Positions 43,501 through 57,600 of a stretch of 64,000 nt of DNA are shown here, one piece after another. The stretch is from Anticarsia gemmatalis (Eukaryota > Arthropoda > Insecta > Lepidoptera > Erebidae), in contig NC_134753.1 of assembly GCF_050436995.1 (NCBI RefSeq), positions 4,898,001-4,962,000 on the forward strand. Direction: 5' to 3'. The notes beneath the pieces are model-generated. The model worked only from the letters and a program-made list of their open reading frames with translations. It did no database searches and was not told the DNA's origin. Numbering within the stretch: the stretch's first letter is position 1; every line of letters starts with the position of its first letter. A program made the translations under genes and the position numbers.

Positions 43501-46419
43501 TTGTACATGGAAACATCTCTCTGTGCTAACAAAAAACAAAGACAGCGTGCAAACACTTAACCTACCAAAAATTTCATTACGCGAGATTAATGGCTACCGT
43601 CATTTCACCCTTGCTTTAAAAAATGTCACCATAGGGTTGTGCCGCATGAATCAGTCGTTAGTGTTGCGACACCATCAGTCATGCGTACACTAAATCTATT
43701 TTGAATCGAGCTGTTACGAACTCGCTGCGATATCGATAACGTTGATGCCGTATTTTTGAATGTATGCAAATGATGTGCGATATTAAATGTTTGGGATCAT
43801 TATTAAAGGTACAATAAGCTTTAGTTATAGGACTTTAATTAAATAACTGTTTGAGGTTCATTACGTTTATTAAATTGGATGAATGACAACGTAATTCAAT
43901 AGATAGGTTAATAAGTATGATAAATTAATTTAAGTATGCTTAAGAATTAAAAAGAGTATATTAATTAAAAATATCTTCAACGCATGTTTATTTAACAAAT
44001 AGCTTAAGAGATGTTTTTTTTGTACAACGGCATAGGTTAAAATACATACCTACTATACAGCTAACTAAAACACATAATTATTTACAACACACATGAACAG
44101 GCAAGAAACAATAAATAACCATATCAATATTTAGATAGAAAATAAACCACGAAAACCAATAGACGTATTAATTTAAATCCTTGCTGCTAACAAAATGGTT
44201 ACAATTAATACTAAAAGTACAATTAGTCTTGTGGTATTAAGTTGTAGGCGAGGTCAGCGACTAGTTGCGCAACTGTTGACATACTAATTAGTCCACAGAC
44301 ACTGTTGTTGCTAATATTTATTTAGAACAAAAGATTGACTGATTGATGTATGTTTCATAACTAAAATTTGCATTGCCAATAACAAAAGAAAGTGCTGGTT
44401 TTAAGACTAGAAGTTAAAACTAGACTACGAAACTACACTAGTGACCTGTTTCAAAGAAATTGACTGTCAGAATTCCACTTAAATGCATCTGTTAAAATTT
44501 GTGACATTTATTCAGATGTAGTTAATAAAGCCGGCCGTATAAATAATATGTTTCACACTAAATTATAAAGAGCGCATCTTTAAGTTAAGTATATTTTTAA
44601 CAATCACTGGGCAAAAGCGTCTCTATTTATATTACCAGGAAGCAAAAAAATATTAAAGAGATTTTTTTATTCGAATAAGATGGATCATACGTACGTCCAT
44701 TACACAATAATTAATAATTTAACGAAAATAACGCGTATTTTTTGCAACTTAAAAGCAACGATTCAACAGCAATTGAAAGTCGCCAACTGCGTAAGTAACG
44801 CTGGTCGCGTCGCAATCAATCAAGTGACCGCAGCCCAAAGCTCAGACTTCCCAACGTTTATTCATAATGCACGACTCCTCACACGATGCTCAACCGCAAC
44901 CATATTAAATTCACACAACCACTATAAACTTTACACGTAATTGCTTGAAAACTGTTCGTGATAGCGATATTCTGTTTAATCCGTGCATGAAGAAATGCTT
45001 TTCTCTCTGGTGACTTTCTACCACTAAACTAATGAAGCTAATTAGTCTAACTTTGACAAAATAGCAGCCGTATTATCTACAAAAAAAAAATACAAATACC
45101 TAGGTTAAATCTGCTGGCCTATTCTATCTAGTTGAACGTATTTTAATTATTTACAATACGGTTTATTACTTTGCTCCAAATTTGCTCAGAATATGCCAGA
45201 CAGGCTTCGTATTAACGTAGTAGGGAATCGTTAATAATATTGGCATTAAATACAAAAGCAGGAGGCAGAAGAATGCTTAACAAAAGCCCTTATAATTAGT
45301 ATCTAAACATTTAATAGCATTACAATATTATGCATGCACGGGTGCGTTACAATTCAGGCACGGCGTTGCTTCGTTGAGATACGAAGCTTATAATAAAACA
45401 ATATTAATTATCAATCGACGCTCGAATGAGTCCTTTGTTGGGCCGGCGTGCCTCCATCGTTTAATAACAGAGGAATGCGTGCATTAAACCTCCGGCATCT
45501 CACAGCACTTTTGTTTAAATAATAAATTGGATTTCTATAAACGGTGCAGCTTCAAAGAATTTCGCTTGCGATTATTAAATATTTTTAGACGCGCCTCAAG
45601 TGGATTCTTTCGTTATTATTGTAGTTTCTCGTCCTATTGTTGTCTGAATTTATAGTTTCATAGATAATTTCATTTATAATAAGTGCCGCGCATTTATTAG
45701 GTACTCGAAGTATGGTTGAATAAAATTTCTATAAAAATCAATTTGTTTCCCCTTCAGCAGTAATCGGTGGGCGGGGACGAATCAGTTTGTTAATAAATTC
45801 AAATTTATTCGTTGATCGGGCGCACGTCTCTGTACTAACGTATTTAAAAAGTGATTAGAAGTTAAATTGACACAATATGAACTTTTTGTGTCAGCCTCGG
45901 CGCGTAATCAGAAACAAGATTATTCAATTTGTAACGAACGTTCGGTGAGACTGCAAATTGATTACGAGCCATCGTTCTATTTACAATTTAGATGTATAAA
46001 ACGGAACGTAATACGTATCGCCCTTTTACTTTCCTGAATAAAGTGCTTTAAAATTTTAAAACCGCGTCGTGGCTCTTAGACATGAAGCTTGTGTTACTTA
46101 CAATGAGAATTGAGATTAAATTTACATTGTTGCTTTTAGCGGCGCGGGCTCCGCACCGTCTGTTATGGTAAGGTATTCATGAAAGCAAATGTTTAGTCCC
46201 GGGGCGAGCAACGTAACACAGAGCACTTGGCGGAATCATTCGTGTGCGCTCTAACTTATGATAATTATATTTGGAATAATCCGCCCAAAGCAACGAATGC
46301 AGGAAGCAGACTTACCTTATTCATAAAATATAAGCATACACGTATGGAATAATTAAATTAAGAACGTCTACCGACTTCAAAATATACATCGTGTAAATAT
46401 GCACACAACATACACGTTT

Positions 46420-48179
46420 CTATTTCTTTTTCTTATTCCACCTCGGTGGCTCAAAACTGTGAAAGAGGGTCTTGCTCAATATATCACATTCATACAATTC
46501 TCTTTGCGCTTTGTAAGCCAAAGACATCATCTTAATGTCTTTAGCGAACATTTCTTTCGCTGCTGTATTTACAGCTTTTACATCTAAGCCATCCAAAGCC
46601 AATGAGAGGTTCATGTAAAATCCCTCTATATTGTCCATCATAGTTGTTACGTTATCTTTAGGATCCTCTATTCCACCAAAAACACGTGTATGCACATATT
46701 GTACACACGTATGTAATTTTATATTATCGAAGTCACCGTATAATCGTTGAAAATCATTGTTCAGTAACTTATGAAACGCACTTTTGTAACTATTCGCTTT
46801 ATCTTCTAGATATGTGTTTCGGTTCCTAAAAATGTTTACTTCGGTTTCCATTTCACCAGCTGCAGCTTTAAGAGCGCTCTTGAACTCATCTTTTTCTCTG
46901 AGAACATTGTTTAATACCTGTTTAGTGTAGTTACCAACGTCCATATAAAGATGTCCTTGCCGACATATATTATCAAAAATTGTTATTAATTGTTTGGGAT
47001 TTTTAAAAACAAGTGTTGGTTCATCGCAAGGTAACGATAGAGCACTTTTGATGACTACTTTTGGTCCAAGTTCAATGGTACTTGATAACTTCGCATGAAT
47101 TCGAGTGTCTCGATGTATGTTCATGCCCTGTTGTTGTAACCAGTCTGGCGTCATCGACGTGAGAAAATCGCTATAAGTCAACAAAATTTCATATTTGGCA
47201 CTTAGAACGACGAGTTCATTCTTCAGCTTGGAATATTCAAAATTATATTCTTCTAGTTCATCGTTTACCTTTTCTATCCGGACAACTATCTTCGCTGCCT
47301 CGTCTTGAACTTTTTTCGCTTGTATGAAACTAAATTTTAGCATCGATACGAAACTGGCACTGTATTTTAAATAGAGTTCTCTAGCTTTTTCATATTCTGC
47401 TACTTCAGTTCTATAATCTGCATCTATTCGAACGATTTCTTCTTTTCGATAACCTATATCAGTTCGACACAAGCATATATCTCTTATATTTGACATGTAT
47501 ACTTTGATATCGTCTGCTTGCCGGAGCGGTCTACCTTCAATTACCCTATAAAATTCATTGTGGATATCACATACAGTGTGTACATTTTCCGTGGTACTAG
47601 GTTCAGGATGGATTTTTCTCGGTGCAGATATTTTACTAAAAAGTCTTGTCATTATCGGTATAGCAAAAGGATTAGGAAAGCTCTTGCTTGATATGTCCCT
47701 CAAGGGAGGTTCAATTTTTTTATTCTTAAACGTTTTTAATGGCTGCCTTACTTTGTGGTCACATTCTAATGGTGTTACTCTCAAAAGTTTGTTGTTTCTA
47801 ATTCGTCTTATCAAGAGCTCTTTTGGTGTCGGCCTAGACCTGAAACAACGGCATAAATTTAATAAATCATATGAGAGCAGAAACTGAATATTCTTGATCG
47901 CCTCCAAATCTTTTTTAATGTTAGTCAAACATTATATTGGCATAAATTGAATTCCTTTTTCATCTACAATAACTATATCTCAAATTCAGAGACTCTTGCC
48001 TACAACCGTGGAAGAAAATCAGGTTCAGTTACACAAGAAACAAGACTGAAAGCTAATATTTACTTCATCATCATCTCAGCCATGGGACGCCCACAGCTGA
48101 ACATAGGCCTCCCCCCTAAATTTCCAGTGTGACCGATTAAATATAAATATGATTTTTAAATATTTACTTACTTGCTCAT
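46420..48179 (-). CDS. CFAP100/CCDC37-like coiled-coil protein (DUF4200 family), two exons
   Basis: Coding exons are 48179-48172 (ATG AGC AA) and 47839-46420, joined over a 332-nt intron with gtaagt donor and ttgtttcag acceptor, giving 475 residues plus TAG. The protein starts MSKSRPTPKELLIRRIRNNK. About residues 133-248 are Lys/Glu-rich coiled coil ending in KYEILLTYSDFLTSMTPDWL, which resembles the DUF4200 signature (coiled coil, then YxDFL..LxPxxW) of CFAP100, CFAP73, CCDC38 and CCDC42. These proteins act in cilia and flagella; CFAP100 belongs to an axonemal complex modulating inner dynein arms. Further helical segments follow, and the C-terminus is WNKKKK. By family, sperm-flagellum expression is expected. 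Vertebrate CFAP100 is longer (about 600 residues). Which family member is closest cannot be decided here. The main exon is uninterrupted, so the start could also be the in-frame ATG at 47652 if the small first exon is wrong. Confidence 0.85.
48066..48120 (+). repeat. Short lepidopteran repeat fragment in the CFAP100-like intron
   Basis: catcatcatctcagccatgg, gacgcccacagctgaacata, ggcctcccccc: a widespread lepidopteran repeat word. It sits inside the 332-nt intron of the minus-strand gene. Confidence 0.7.
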
Positions 48180-48477
48180 TTTATCTTAGTATAATCTCTA
48201 CTTATTATTTATTTAAAAATAACATAAATATTAATCGAGACTTCTCTTCTTTTTTGACTTTTCTTCTTGAAATTCAAAATGACTTTTAACAAGAAGATTT
48301 GTCACTTTCTTATTAAAAAGGTTCAAATGTCCTTAAAAGGAGGCAGTATATGACTATTATCGTAATTGCATATTAACGAAAAAGAGAGTCCTAAAAACTT
48401 TAAAGATGTATTCCGAATCGTGAACAGTTCTTAGTGCAGGAGTTGTCTTTAAATGGAAACTGACTGACTGAAACCCA

Positions 48478-48498
48478 GACACACACACACACACACAG
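48478..48498. repeat. (CA)n microsatellite
   Basis: About ten uninterrupted CA units. Confidence 0.9.
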
Positions 48499-51400
48499 CT
48501 ATAAAGTATTTCATTCTTAAAGTATATACATATACTAACCAGACGATAACAAACGTTAGCCAAACAATCAATTTCCCAAGGCACTTTAATCACTTTAAAC
48601 AAGTGCTTGTATAAATCATGTAAAGTAATAGCTCTCTCAAGATTAGTGCCTTATAGAATGCATCTTCACGGCAGTCGATTCAGAGGGTTGACCGCAAGTC
48701 CGCAACCCTTCGGTTAAACCCGACCTCTTCAATGTCCAAGGAAGTGTTGGTACTGACACCTGCGAATGTGGTACAAGTTAGAAACTTTTGACTGATAGAA
48801 GGAACGCAACAATTAATACTCACTTTATTTCTTTGAGATACAGAATATAATGTGCAATACTATATTCTAAAAACATCGTAAGATGTATAGAAAACGTGTT
48901 TTAGGTATTCATAGTCAGTATAGAAAACATTTTTTTTCTTTTTTGTCGTAAATAATCAAACTTCTTCTTCTTCTTCTTTTTTCTATGTAATCCGTAAGTA
49001 GTTTATTCATTTTAAAATTCTTGACTGCAGAATACAAAACTGTTTATTTCGGCATTCCCTTATTCTATTAACGTTAAGCTATATTCATATTCTATATTCA
49101 TGAATTGTATCAGTACGCTACATCCTATGACGAACTTGAATAGCAAGCGATTTAAAGTATAATCGGTTTATCTTATAACTTGTCCCACACTTTCATTGCA
49201 ACTGGTCAAGCCCTTTAGAATTCTTGTAGAATCACGCCCCGGGGAGCTGAAGTGACCCTCGTTGGTAATAATACTTGTTCGATAATTAATTAAGTTTGCC
49301 TTAATACCTTCATATCTACGGGGTACAATTAAAATTTGTAAAGTCTGCAGCTCTCCTAAATCGGCTGTGAAAAACCTAAATGCATGATATTTATAGACAA
49401 AAAATTCTAAATAAATAATTAAATTTTCCTTCCTTGTATAGAAGAATCTTACTACTAATCTTACTGCCCATCGTTGCATCTCGGGTTTGATTAACTTAAG
49501 TGATTGAGTGTGTGACCACTGTCGACTTAGTTGCCTCCATATATATTGATATCCACAATCTAAATATAACTGCCAAGCTAATTAAGGTAAGGTAACTTAT
49601 TTTTTGCTTTTTCTTTTTTCAACTATTTTTATCTTACCTCTCTTAGTAGGGTGATCAGTCTGACAACTCTCCAGTGAGTGCTATAACAGTTATAACAACC
49701 ACAAACAGCCGAAAATAGATCAAAATAACACCATCGAAAAGAAAATTTCATTCATATTGTAAGTTTTATTCAACTCGTTAAGGAACATAGTTGCATTAAT
49801 AATGTTTTCTCACGATACAGTTAGAATATTAACTAAATTTATTTTGCGACTGAATCGCGGAGGAAGTGGCGATAAACGCTAAGTACAATTTATAATACAG
49901 AGCTCGCACTTTCTAGCAGTTATTATGGCGGAAAACTTTCACAGAACTAACTATAAGTTACGCGTCTACGGGATAAGTTTGTAATAGTCGCCTTATATTA
50001 TTTGTATAGATATGCGAAATTCGCATTAGTACCAATTTAGTGTATAATTAAATTAAAATGATTTTGTTTATATACATAATGAGAAAGTCTATCTTTCTGT
50101 CTGTTACCATTTGACGACTTATCTGTATTACCGATTTCGATGAAGTGTATCATAAAGGCAATTCAAAACCTAAAGTCAAAATAAAGCACCTTTGTTTTTT
50201 TTAATTTCCTATAGCGTTATAGGTCAATAAGTAGGTTAGCAAACTTGATGACCATTCTTACCTAGGTACTTCAAAGGTATTCGGTATTTAGTTATACAAT
50301 GTATAAGATTTAAACGCATCATCTTAAAACGCTCCTTTCCTATATATTTTCCAAGCTTGACACAGTTAATATTCAACATAATTATTTGAACAACAACGTT
50401 ATTTATTTACTTTTAAATCTGCTAAATGTTCTCTAAAACCGTTAACAAGAGACAGGCGGGTGATTCCGTCAGTTCGTACAAATTTAATCAGCTCCCGGCG
50501 ATTATGTAAATGTGTCGTAAATGAACGGATTCACCCTCATTCAAATTAGACTTAGCGACTACTGCCACCTGCAAAACTGCTTATTTATTGCGTAAACAAC
50601 CGTTCGCTTTTACTAATTAGTGATGCTTATCTATGTTTAAAGGTTTACATAAGGAAAATATTACAGATTACATGGCAACGATAGGTAAATTTACATACAA
50701 TACGAAATAATTATATTGACAACAGCGGAGGATTAAAAAATTTCTATCTATCTGGCTTCTATCTTTCCCACCAATAACGGATTCTCAAGTGATTTTATTT
50801 CTCCTCTCTTTTTACACATGATCTTACAAATGCAAAGACCTCATAAGATCATAAAGAAAACCGCAACAATATGACAATAAGTATCATTAAAAAAAGCTAT
50901 GACAGAAATCTAGAGGCAATTCTTCGCAATGATACAAATCAAGGAATATCAGACGCAATGAAAATTCAAGAACCTAATTAGTTAGGAGCCCTTGCTACTG
51001 GGCAGCGGTCAGCGATAGGGCCCTACATCTTACGTCCGAGTCTCTGAGGTCCGCGGCTGCCCTCAAGAATAATTGCAACCCTTGAACCGACGTCTGCGGT
51101 CTGCGCGACCAACTGATATTAATTAGCGAACTTTGTATGTTTTGATAGATACTAAAGGTACGTGTGTTCTTGCTTGAACAATCTTTATAGTGCTACTAAA
51201 TATAGTGTTAAACTTAAAATAATGACTTACTGTATATGTAGGTACTCGTGATGGAGAGCATTACAATAAATGTATTTAACACTTGTTTTCATTTATTTAA
51301 ATTCTACATTACTGCCGTTCTCCCGTTAAGCACTGTATTGACTTTCATAATTTTTTATCATTATTGAGGAGAAAAGTGCTGGGAGACAGGAGAATTAGGG

Positions 51401-51892
51401 CCTACCTATAGAATTATCTTTACTTCTTTACAAAACTTGTTCGTTTAAAAAATGATCTTAAACCAAAAGAAATCCTTCAGGAATAAAAGTTCATATAAAA
51501 AATATACTCATAGTTATGAATACGCTTGAAACGCAATCTAACTTTGCATAAGGTGCAAACACAACATTACCAGGATACGGTTAAGTCTATCAACGTGTAT
51601 TACTCCGGGCACGTGTTCCAAATGTCCCGGCGTGTGTGCCCGCGCGGGACATACGGATGGGTGCCAATTCCACTAAAATAAGCCGGGTGATGTGGCAACA
51701 CGCCAGCCGTTTACTCTGTAATCCTTGATTCCACTTGTGACTGCTTGTTTTAATATGATAGGCTTTTTGTCTAGGAGAGGTTTTATTTTGAATTTAGGTG
51801 ACTAAAATGTTTGTAAAATGACATATAGTACGGTTAGTGTAATTTTGGGCAATGTTAAAGACTTGCATATTCAATTTAATTGACGAATGGTA

Positions 51893-51990
51893 GGTTCCCC
51901 AACTCACAATTGTTCAGCGTAGCGGACTCAATTCTTTACCCCTTCCTCATGACGGGAAGAGAGAGACCCTTGCAGTGCAGAGAGTAGTGG
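51893..51990 (+). repeat. Degenerate LINE 3'-tail fragment
   Basis: ggttccccaactcacaattg, cagcgtagcgga, cccttcctcatgacgggaag and gtgggacagtaatggg recall the tail at 7165-7262 in the same order, strongly diverged. Confidence 0.5.
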
Positions 51991-54213
51991 GACAGTAATG
52001 GGATTGAATTAATATTTTTTAGATGATTACTAAATCATCCAAAATATCATTTGCTTCTGTTACAAATACGTAAAAAGAAATCCTATACTACTTCCTCATC
52101 CTTAAGAAAACAGTTTTCGTATTAACAAAAGCAACATATCTAAGCATTCTTAAATATTCGAAGAATAAACAAGAAATTAACAGTTACATCAAAACATTCT
52201 AACAAAAGCAAACAAAAACCAAAACAAACAATCTCACACCTTCAAACACATTCATTCGCGAATTGAATAAATTAGAATGCAAAGAAGCAAGAACGTTAGC
52301 TGCTAATTAGGAAGAGTTTACACTCACCGTTTCACAAAAAACGACATCTCGGAAGGGTTGCACCGATTAACGATTCAAGAGTCTGCCTGTACCTCTATAA
52401 TTACCTCGCATTCGTTCCGGCCGTCCTTAAGACGGAATTACGTCAAAAGTCTTCACCTTTGCTTTGACTATTGAGGATCAAGGGCTTCCTTTTATATCAT
52501 TTGGTGGATTAAAAGCTGTAGAAGATTCAAGTGTGTAGGAAGGTTTTAGGTAATTAAAACTGCGGTTTTTCGTGGGGTAATCATACTTTCATGTAAATTG
52601 TTTGATCAACTTTGTTTTTAGTAATATTGTATATGTAGTAGAAATAAAACACGTTCTGTTATTAAAGCGTTTTGCTTTTGAAAATCTTTTTATATTAGAA
52701 ATCAATTAGCCACTCTTTAAAATGAAGCTAAACTTGTGCGATAGTTACAGTTACCTTTTCGTATTTCCCATCCACTCGAAACCAGAATACTCGCTTTTCA
52801 TTTCAATATAATAGTACAGGAGAAGCCAGGTCAAGTCAATTGAATCGTGAACAATGTTCGACCACCTACACCTATAACAGGCACATAAAGAACCGTCCAC
52901 AATATGTAACTATATATTATTTATAAATATATGCAAACGGACCCAAAGTGTATTCACACGGACGGTTGTTCAATTCCATCAGAAAGGAGCGAGCCACTTT
53001 TAAATATTCCATGTGCGGTCAAGAGAGAAATCCACAAAGAAAATGTATTACACATCCCTTATTGCGATTCTCCCTCTTTTACAACGACCACTGGCTTCGG
53101 GTAACACAATTTTATGATACTTTTATCAATAAAGAGCTTTGCCGCGTGTCGTAAATGTAAAAATATGTATTTTTTCGGTATTGATGTTTGGTAAAATTGC
53201 TTTATATCCGACGTGCCAAGATGTTGTTACCACACTTATTGGATGTGGATATAAAAGGCAAAACTAACTAAAGTTCTTGAAAGGTGTCTTCCATATCCAT
53301 TGGCAACCTGACTAGATCACGTATGGCAACTTATGCTAATAGCATTGTGATTATTTGTTCAAACATGCGCTTCGATAAAGAATCTCTTAGCAAGTGATAA
53401 AGCGGGGAAACAAAACACGCAAGATTCTTAAGAGTAGAACTTAATACCTGTATTTATTTACAAGGTAACTGATATAGACGTTTGATATTTTAAACCCTTC
53501 AAAATAAAACAAAGTACATCTTTGTTTTCACTTTCACTAAGCACTCGAGCAGATTGCAAACAATTTGAATACGAGTTCGTTATATTATAATCTTGAGCAA
53601 ACACTCAATTAGTCAGTCGCTCCGGTGTTAATTAGAAGCGCCTTTAAAGGGCTAAGTACGGTTTTAAGTACCACTCAATAAAATTTCCGTTTCCTTTAAG
53701 AAACAACCCTTTTTCTCGGAGATGTCATCGGCTTTTCATCGTGTCAATTGCACACCCCCTGTAGGGGATCGTTAATTGAAGTAAATATTTGTTTATAGAA
53801 TTTTCTTTCGGTAGAATCCTTTTCGTCTCGCAATTAACTGAAATCTTTTACTTTTATGTATTTATCTGATTGTGTTTGTGTTATAATGATTAGGCGTTTT
53901 TAGCTTTTTGCGACAGCCATGTTTTGGTGCAATTTCCTTCGCTTTTCAATTTTAATTGGCGTATTTTTCATTGATATTTATATTTAACTTATAAAATTAT
54001 ATTATTCTTAGAAACGTAGTCAGGTAAGCAAACAGAATCAGATTCGAAAGCTTTTATTCGTACAAGAAAAAAGTCTATTTGCCTTATCGAAAGCAAAGGC
54101 AATCGAATACCGCTAATGGGATGGTACAATTGAAACTGCTCTGCGGAAAATCGAGCAATAAGTATGCATCACAACGTCGGTGGCTGTGGCTGATGCTTTC
54201 AGAGATGTCTAGC

Positions 54214-54262
54214 CGTAGCCCGTAGCCTGTAGCCCGTAGCATGTAGCTCGTAGCCCGTAGAC
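54214..54262. repeat. 7-bp tandem minisatellite
   Basis: Seven consecutive heptamers: gtagccc, gtagcct, gtagccc, gtagcat, gtagctc, gtagccc, gtagact. Confidence 0.9.
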
Positions 54263-54625
54263 TCAATACCATTAGTACTACGAGACTACGCTTATTCGCC
54301 TTAATACGAACAGTTTTCAGCAACCTACACGTTCGGTCATAGCAATATAAGTAAATAGATATTGAATGCGATGTGCGGATTGTAGATTGTTTTCTACAAT
54401 GTTCCCTTTGATACGTGTTGTAAATTGAGTTGGTTGCATTTGCAGTTGGAAGGTTCGAGATAAGAACTGTTTTGAACTTTCGCGATATGTGAGCTTGGGA
54501 GTCAAACTTTACCAAGAATTACGAAACACAATGAAAGTATTTTTTAAAAAACAAACGATGATTTTATAATGTAAGTGCTTGATACTCATTAATGAATATT
54601 AGTGATTGAAATACATCAAAGGTAT

Positions 54626-54662
54626 GTAATTGTCTTGCCGGAATGGCAAGACAATAATTACA
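54626..54662. repeat. Short hairpin
   Basis: tgtaattgtcttgcc and ggcaagacaataattaca pair around a gaat-type loop, with two or three unpaired bases in one arm. Too short for a microRNA precursor; origin unknown. Confidence 0.7.
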
Positions 54663-57600
54663 GTCATTAAACTAAAATTTCTCTGTATAATCAAACAATC
54701 ACAAAGACTTTGAAATGTATCACCAATACGATTTTATATAATTACCATTCAAATTCATAAATTAAAACAAAAAAATATCTTTACTTTTACAAATAATAAA
54801 AAAAATGACTCCAACCAAACTAACTCAAGAAGAAACACAATAATCGCAGAGTGTGCACTTTCACCAAGCAGATAAAGAAAATACGAATACGAACATAAGT
54901 GTTGGTCACAAGTGTTGAAAACGGCCAGTGTCACTGTTTACGGTTATTTGAGTGGGCGTATAACGTCCTAATTTATAACGTTCATAATGGCAACACTGGC
55001 CATGATTGCTGCGACAGTGGCGACATCTCGTATGCCATTCGTCTGCTTGTACCAGAATATTGGACTGTTTCCGCGAAAATTATTTTGGACGTGAATAATT
55101 CAAAATGTTGTTTCGTGTGGCAGTAATTTCGTTGTTATTTGACTCTATGTTTGTGAAATATGGTTTTGTGATGTTGATAGAAACGAGCTTTATACTTTCC
55201 AAGTTTGATGAAATGATGTTAGTTATTTGAACATGCTAATCATCAATCAGTGAATACTGTTGGACAATACTTTGATAACCCCGGTAGGAAAAATTAAACA
55301 ACGAATTATAAGCTTCATATAGTTGGTAATTAGTCCATAGCCCTTATAAACAAAAGTATTTGATTGAGTCTTAATAATATGGCCGACAGTTAATTTTACC
55401 GTCTCTAACAAACAACCTATTATATGTAATTATGGTACTGTACAAAATTAGTTTGCCGCTAACTTACCAATATATTGTTAAACAATCTTATATTTCGCAC
55501 TTATACATAAAAAAGGTAAGTAGGTAGTTCACCTTCCTCGGCTTACAGGCCACTCAACCAAACACACACAAACATTTTTAATAGAAGTGTTCTTTGTGTA
55601 TCCCACAATGGAGTACAATTATATCCTTTATATGTATTTTCCTCCAAGACTCGTATTTATTCCTTTGAACAAAACACAGACAATCTTTTTCTGTCTTCAA
55701 AGACCTTGTTTTTGCAAACACTAGTTGAGAAAGGAAACTTTATAGAGAATAACAGATATACACGGTTTTCAGAAACATACCTTAATAGAAAATATTATTT
55801 AGTTTTAGAAATAGATACGAAGTGGAGGATGGTGTAGTTGGCTTGCATGTTTTCGAGAAGTATCTATTAAAAAGAAAATATGTTTCCATTTTATACGATG
55901 CTAATTTTTTCTGAGTGCATTTTTTATGAGCTGCAAATGTATGTTTTTATAAATGATATTTTCTTACATGTATTAAGGAATGAGTTTATCGTATTGTATC
56001 ACAAGTTTAAACTACGTATTCGCAAAAATGTTCAGTCCCTTCAAGCTGTCTCCACTACCTATATTTGCAACAGTAATTACACTAGCTATTTCATATACTG
56101 TCTTTAATTTGCCTTCAAAGCTGTAATTATGCTTATTAATAGTAAGTCGACAATACCTGCGGGAATATCTGCATCTCAAGACACAAATCAGTGTAAAAAC
56201 TGAAAGAGTTGCAATACTTAGGTGTGGATCGAAATTTGTTGCAATTAAGAGTCGCGGGGGAACCGCAATCGGTACAACACTACACGCCGATAGTTTGCAA
56301 CACCGAGTAACGAACCTGGCCACTACACCGTCCGCATAACGATTCATACTGCGGTAGGGCTGGCAACACTGATAAATCACCTTGTCTTGTGCAAGTAAAT
56401 CAATTTGGTTTCTAGCTTGAGAAGATATACCATGCCAAAAAATGAATGTTAAGATTTTATGCACATTTCTGGAAAAGATATGTTTCATTGCCTTTTGGGT
56501 ATGTGGTTAATTTAATTGATTTATGAATTATTGATACAAAACCAAATCAAGACAAATATGTACATTTAAAAGCGCACGTCAATGCGGATTTATTTGAAGT
56601 TAGTAAAAAGATAGCAACCTTAATTTTATTTCTACGTTATACCAAAATTTTATGTCAATCAAAATTGATGTTCTGACCTTCAAGTGCCAACTGATTTAAA
56701 TTGTTCACCGCTCTGATAGGTGATTCATACCTCCTTGATCTAATTTGATTGTTGTGGCCGTGTGTAGGTAGAGTTTCAGCTCAAATACCAATAGCCAGGT
56801 GATCTAATGACCGCAGCTATGATTGTTTACAATTGTTGCGTTTAATGAATAATAACTACGTCTAGGTGTAGTACAATTAGTCAAGTGATCTGCGATTACT
56901 TTTTGTAAACGCGAGGTCTTATTGCTGAGAAACAGTTAGTGGGGGCAAAGATATTGCCATACTATCCAAATGCAGATTGACGCAGGTAAACAGTTTCTGA
57001 ATAATTTTATTTATTTAAAGCCATTTGGCATTTTTAACTCCAAAATCGAATTTTGTTAAGAAATTAGAATCTCTCAGATGTACAACTTTACCTCGAACAA
57101 AGAAATTCTCTATTACTCAACTAATGTTATGTTAATTCGAATAATAGTGTTCTTGCTCTTTCTTTCACATACATACATCTCTCCTTAGTATCAAAATCAT
57201 CCAGCGTAAAATTCAGCACGGTATATTTTGTGTAGTATGATTCAGTGATGAGTCATTGATCGTAAACCAGCGAGGTCAACTGTTATGCCGCGTCTTGAGT
57301 CACCAATGTACTGCAAAAATAAACACACTTTCATACTCACTGTTGAAACAATTGAGGTTTTTTTGTTCAGTGCAATTTGTAAGCGTCGGGGTTATTTATT
57401 GTTTTTAAATATGATTGATGGCCACACTGTTTGTTTGCACTTGATTCTTTAAGGTTGTGTTTGTTTTCGTATTAAAAATTTAATATTTTTTGCTAATATT
57501 TTGTATTCATGAAGTAAAGTATGCGTATGTATACGTTTGAGAATATAATATTGGAAATCGTATTTAATGTTTCACTATTTTTTTATCTTTACACGCTATA

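Larger units (their letters stand above)
35374..46300. other. Long non-coding region
   Basis: About 11 kb without a supportable gene. Besides MITE copy 5 and a SINE fragment it has several GC-balanced stretches with few repeats (about 36960-37060, 37520-37680, 38460-38540 and 45340-46240), which may be regulatory or intronic to a gene outside the window. Confidence 0.45.

Noticed and set aside
47558..47887. Plus-strand open frame of 109 codons
   Set aside because: Antisense shadow of the CFAP100-like exon.
47840..47928. Extension of the CFAP100-like frame upstream with a non-ATG start
   Set aside because: The frame has no ATG here; an acceptor at 47841-47840 and a matching ATG-bearing donor exon at 48179-48172 explain it better.
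54084..54515. 143-codon open frame on the minus strand
   Set aside because: It spans the heptamer minisatellite, which keeps the frame open artificially; no family resemblance.
56012..56488. 158-codon open frame on the minus strand
   Set aside because: No recognisable domain, cysteine/arginine-rich erratic composition, no coding-like codon pattern and no splice context; it looks like chance or an old repeat.
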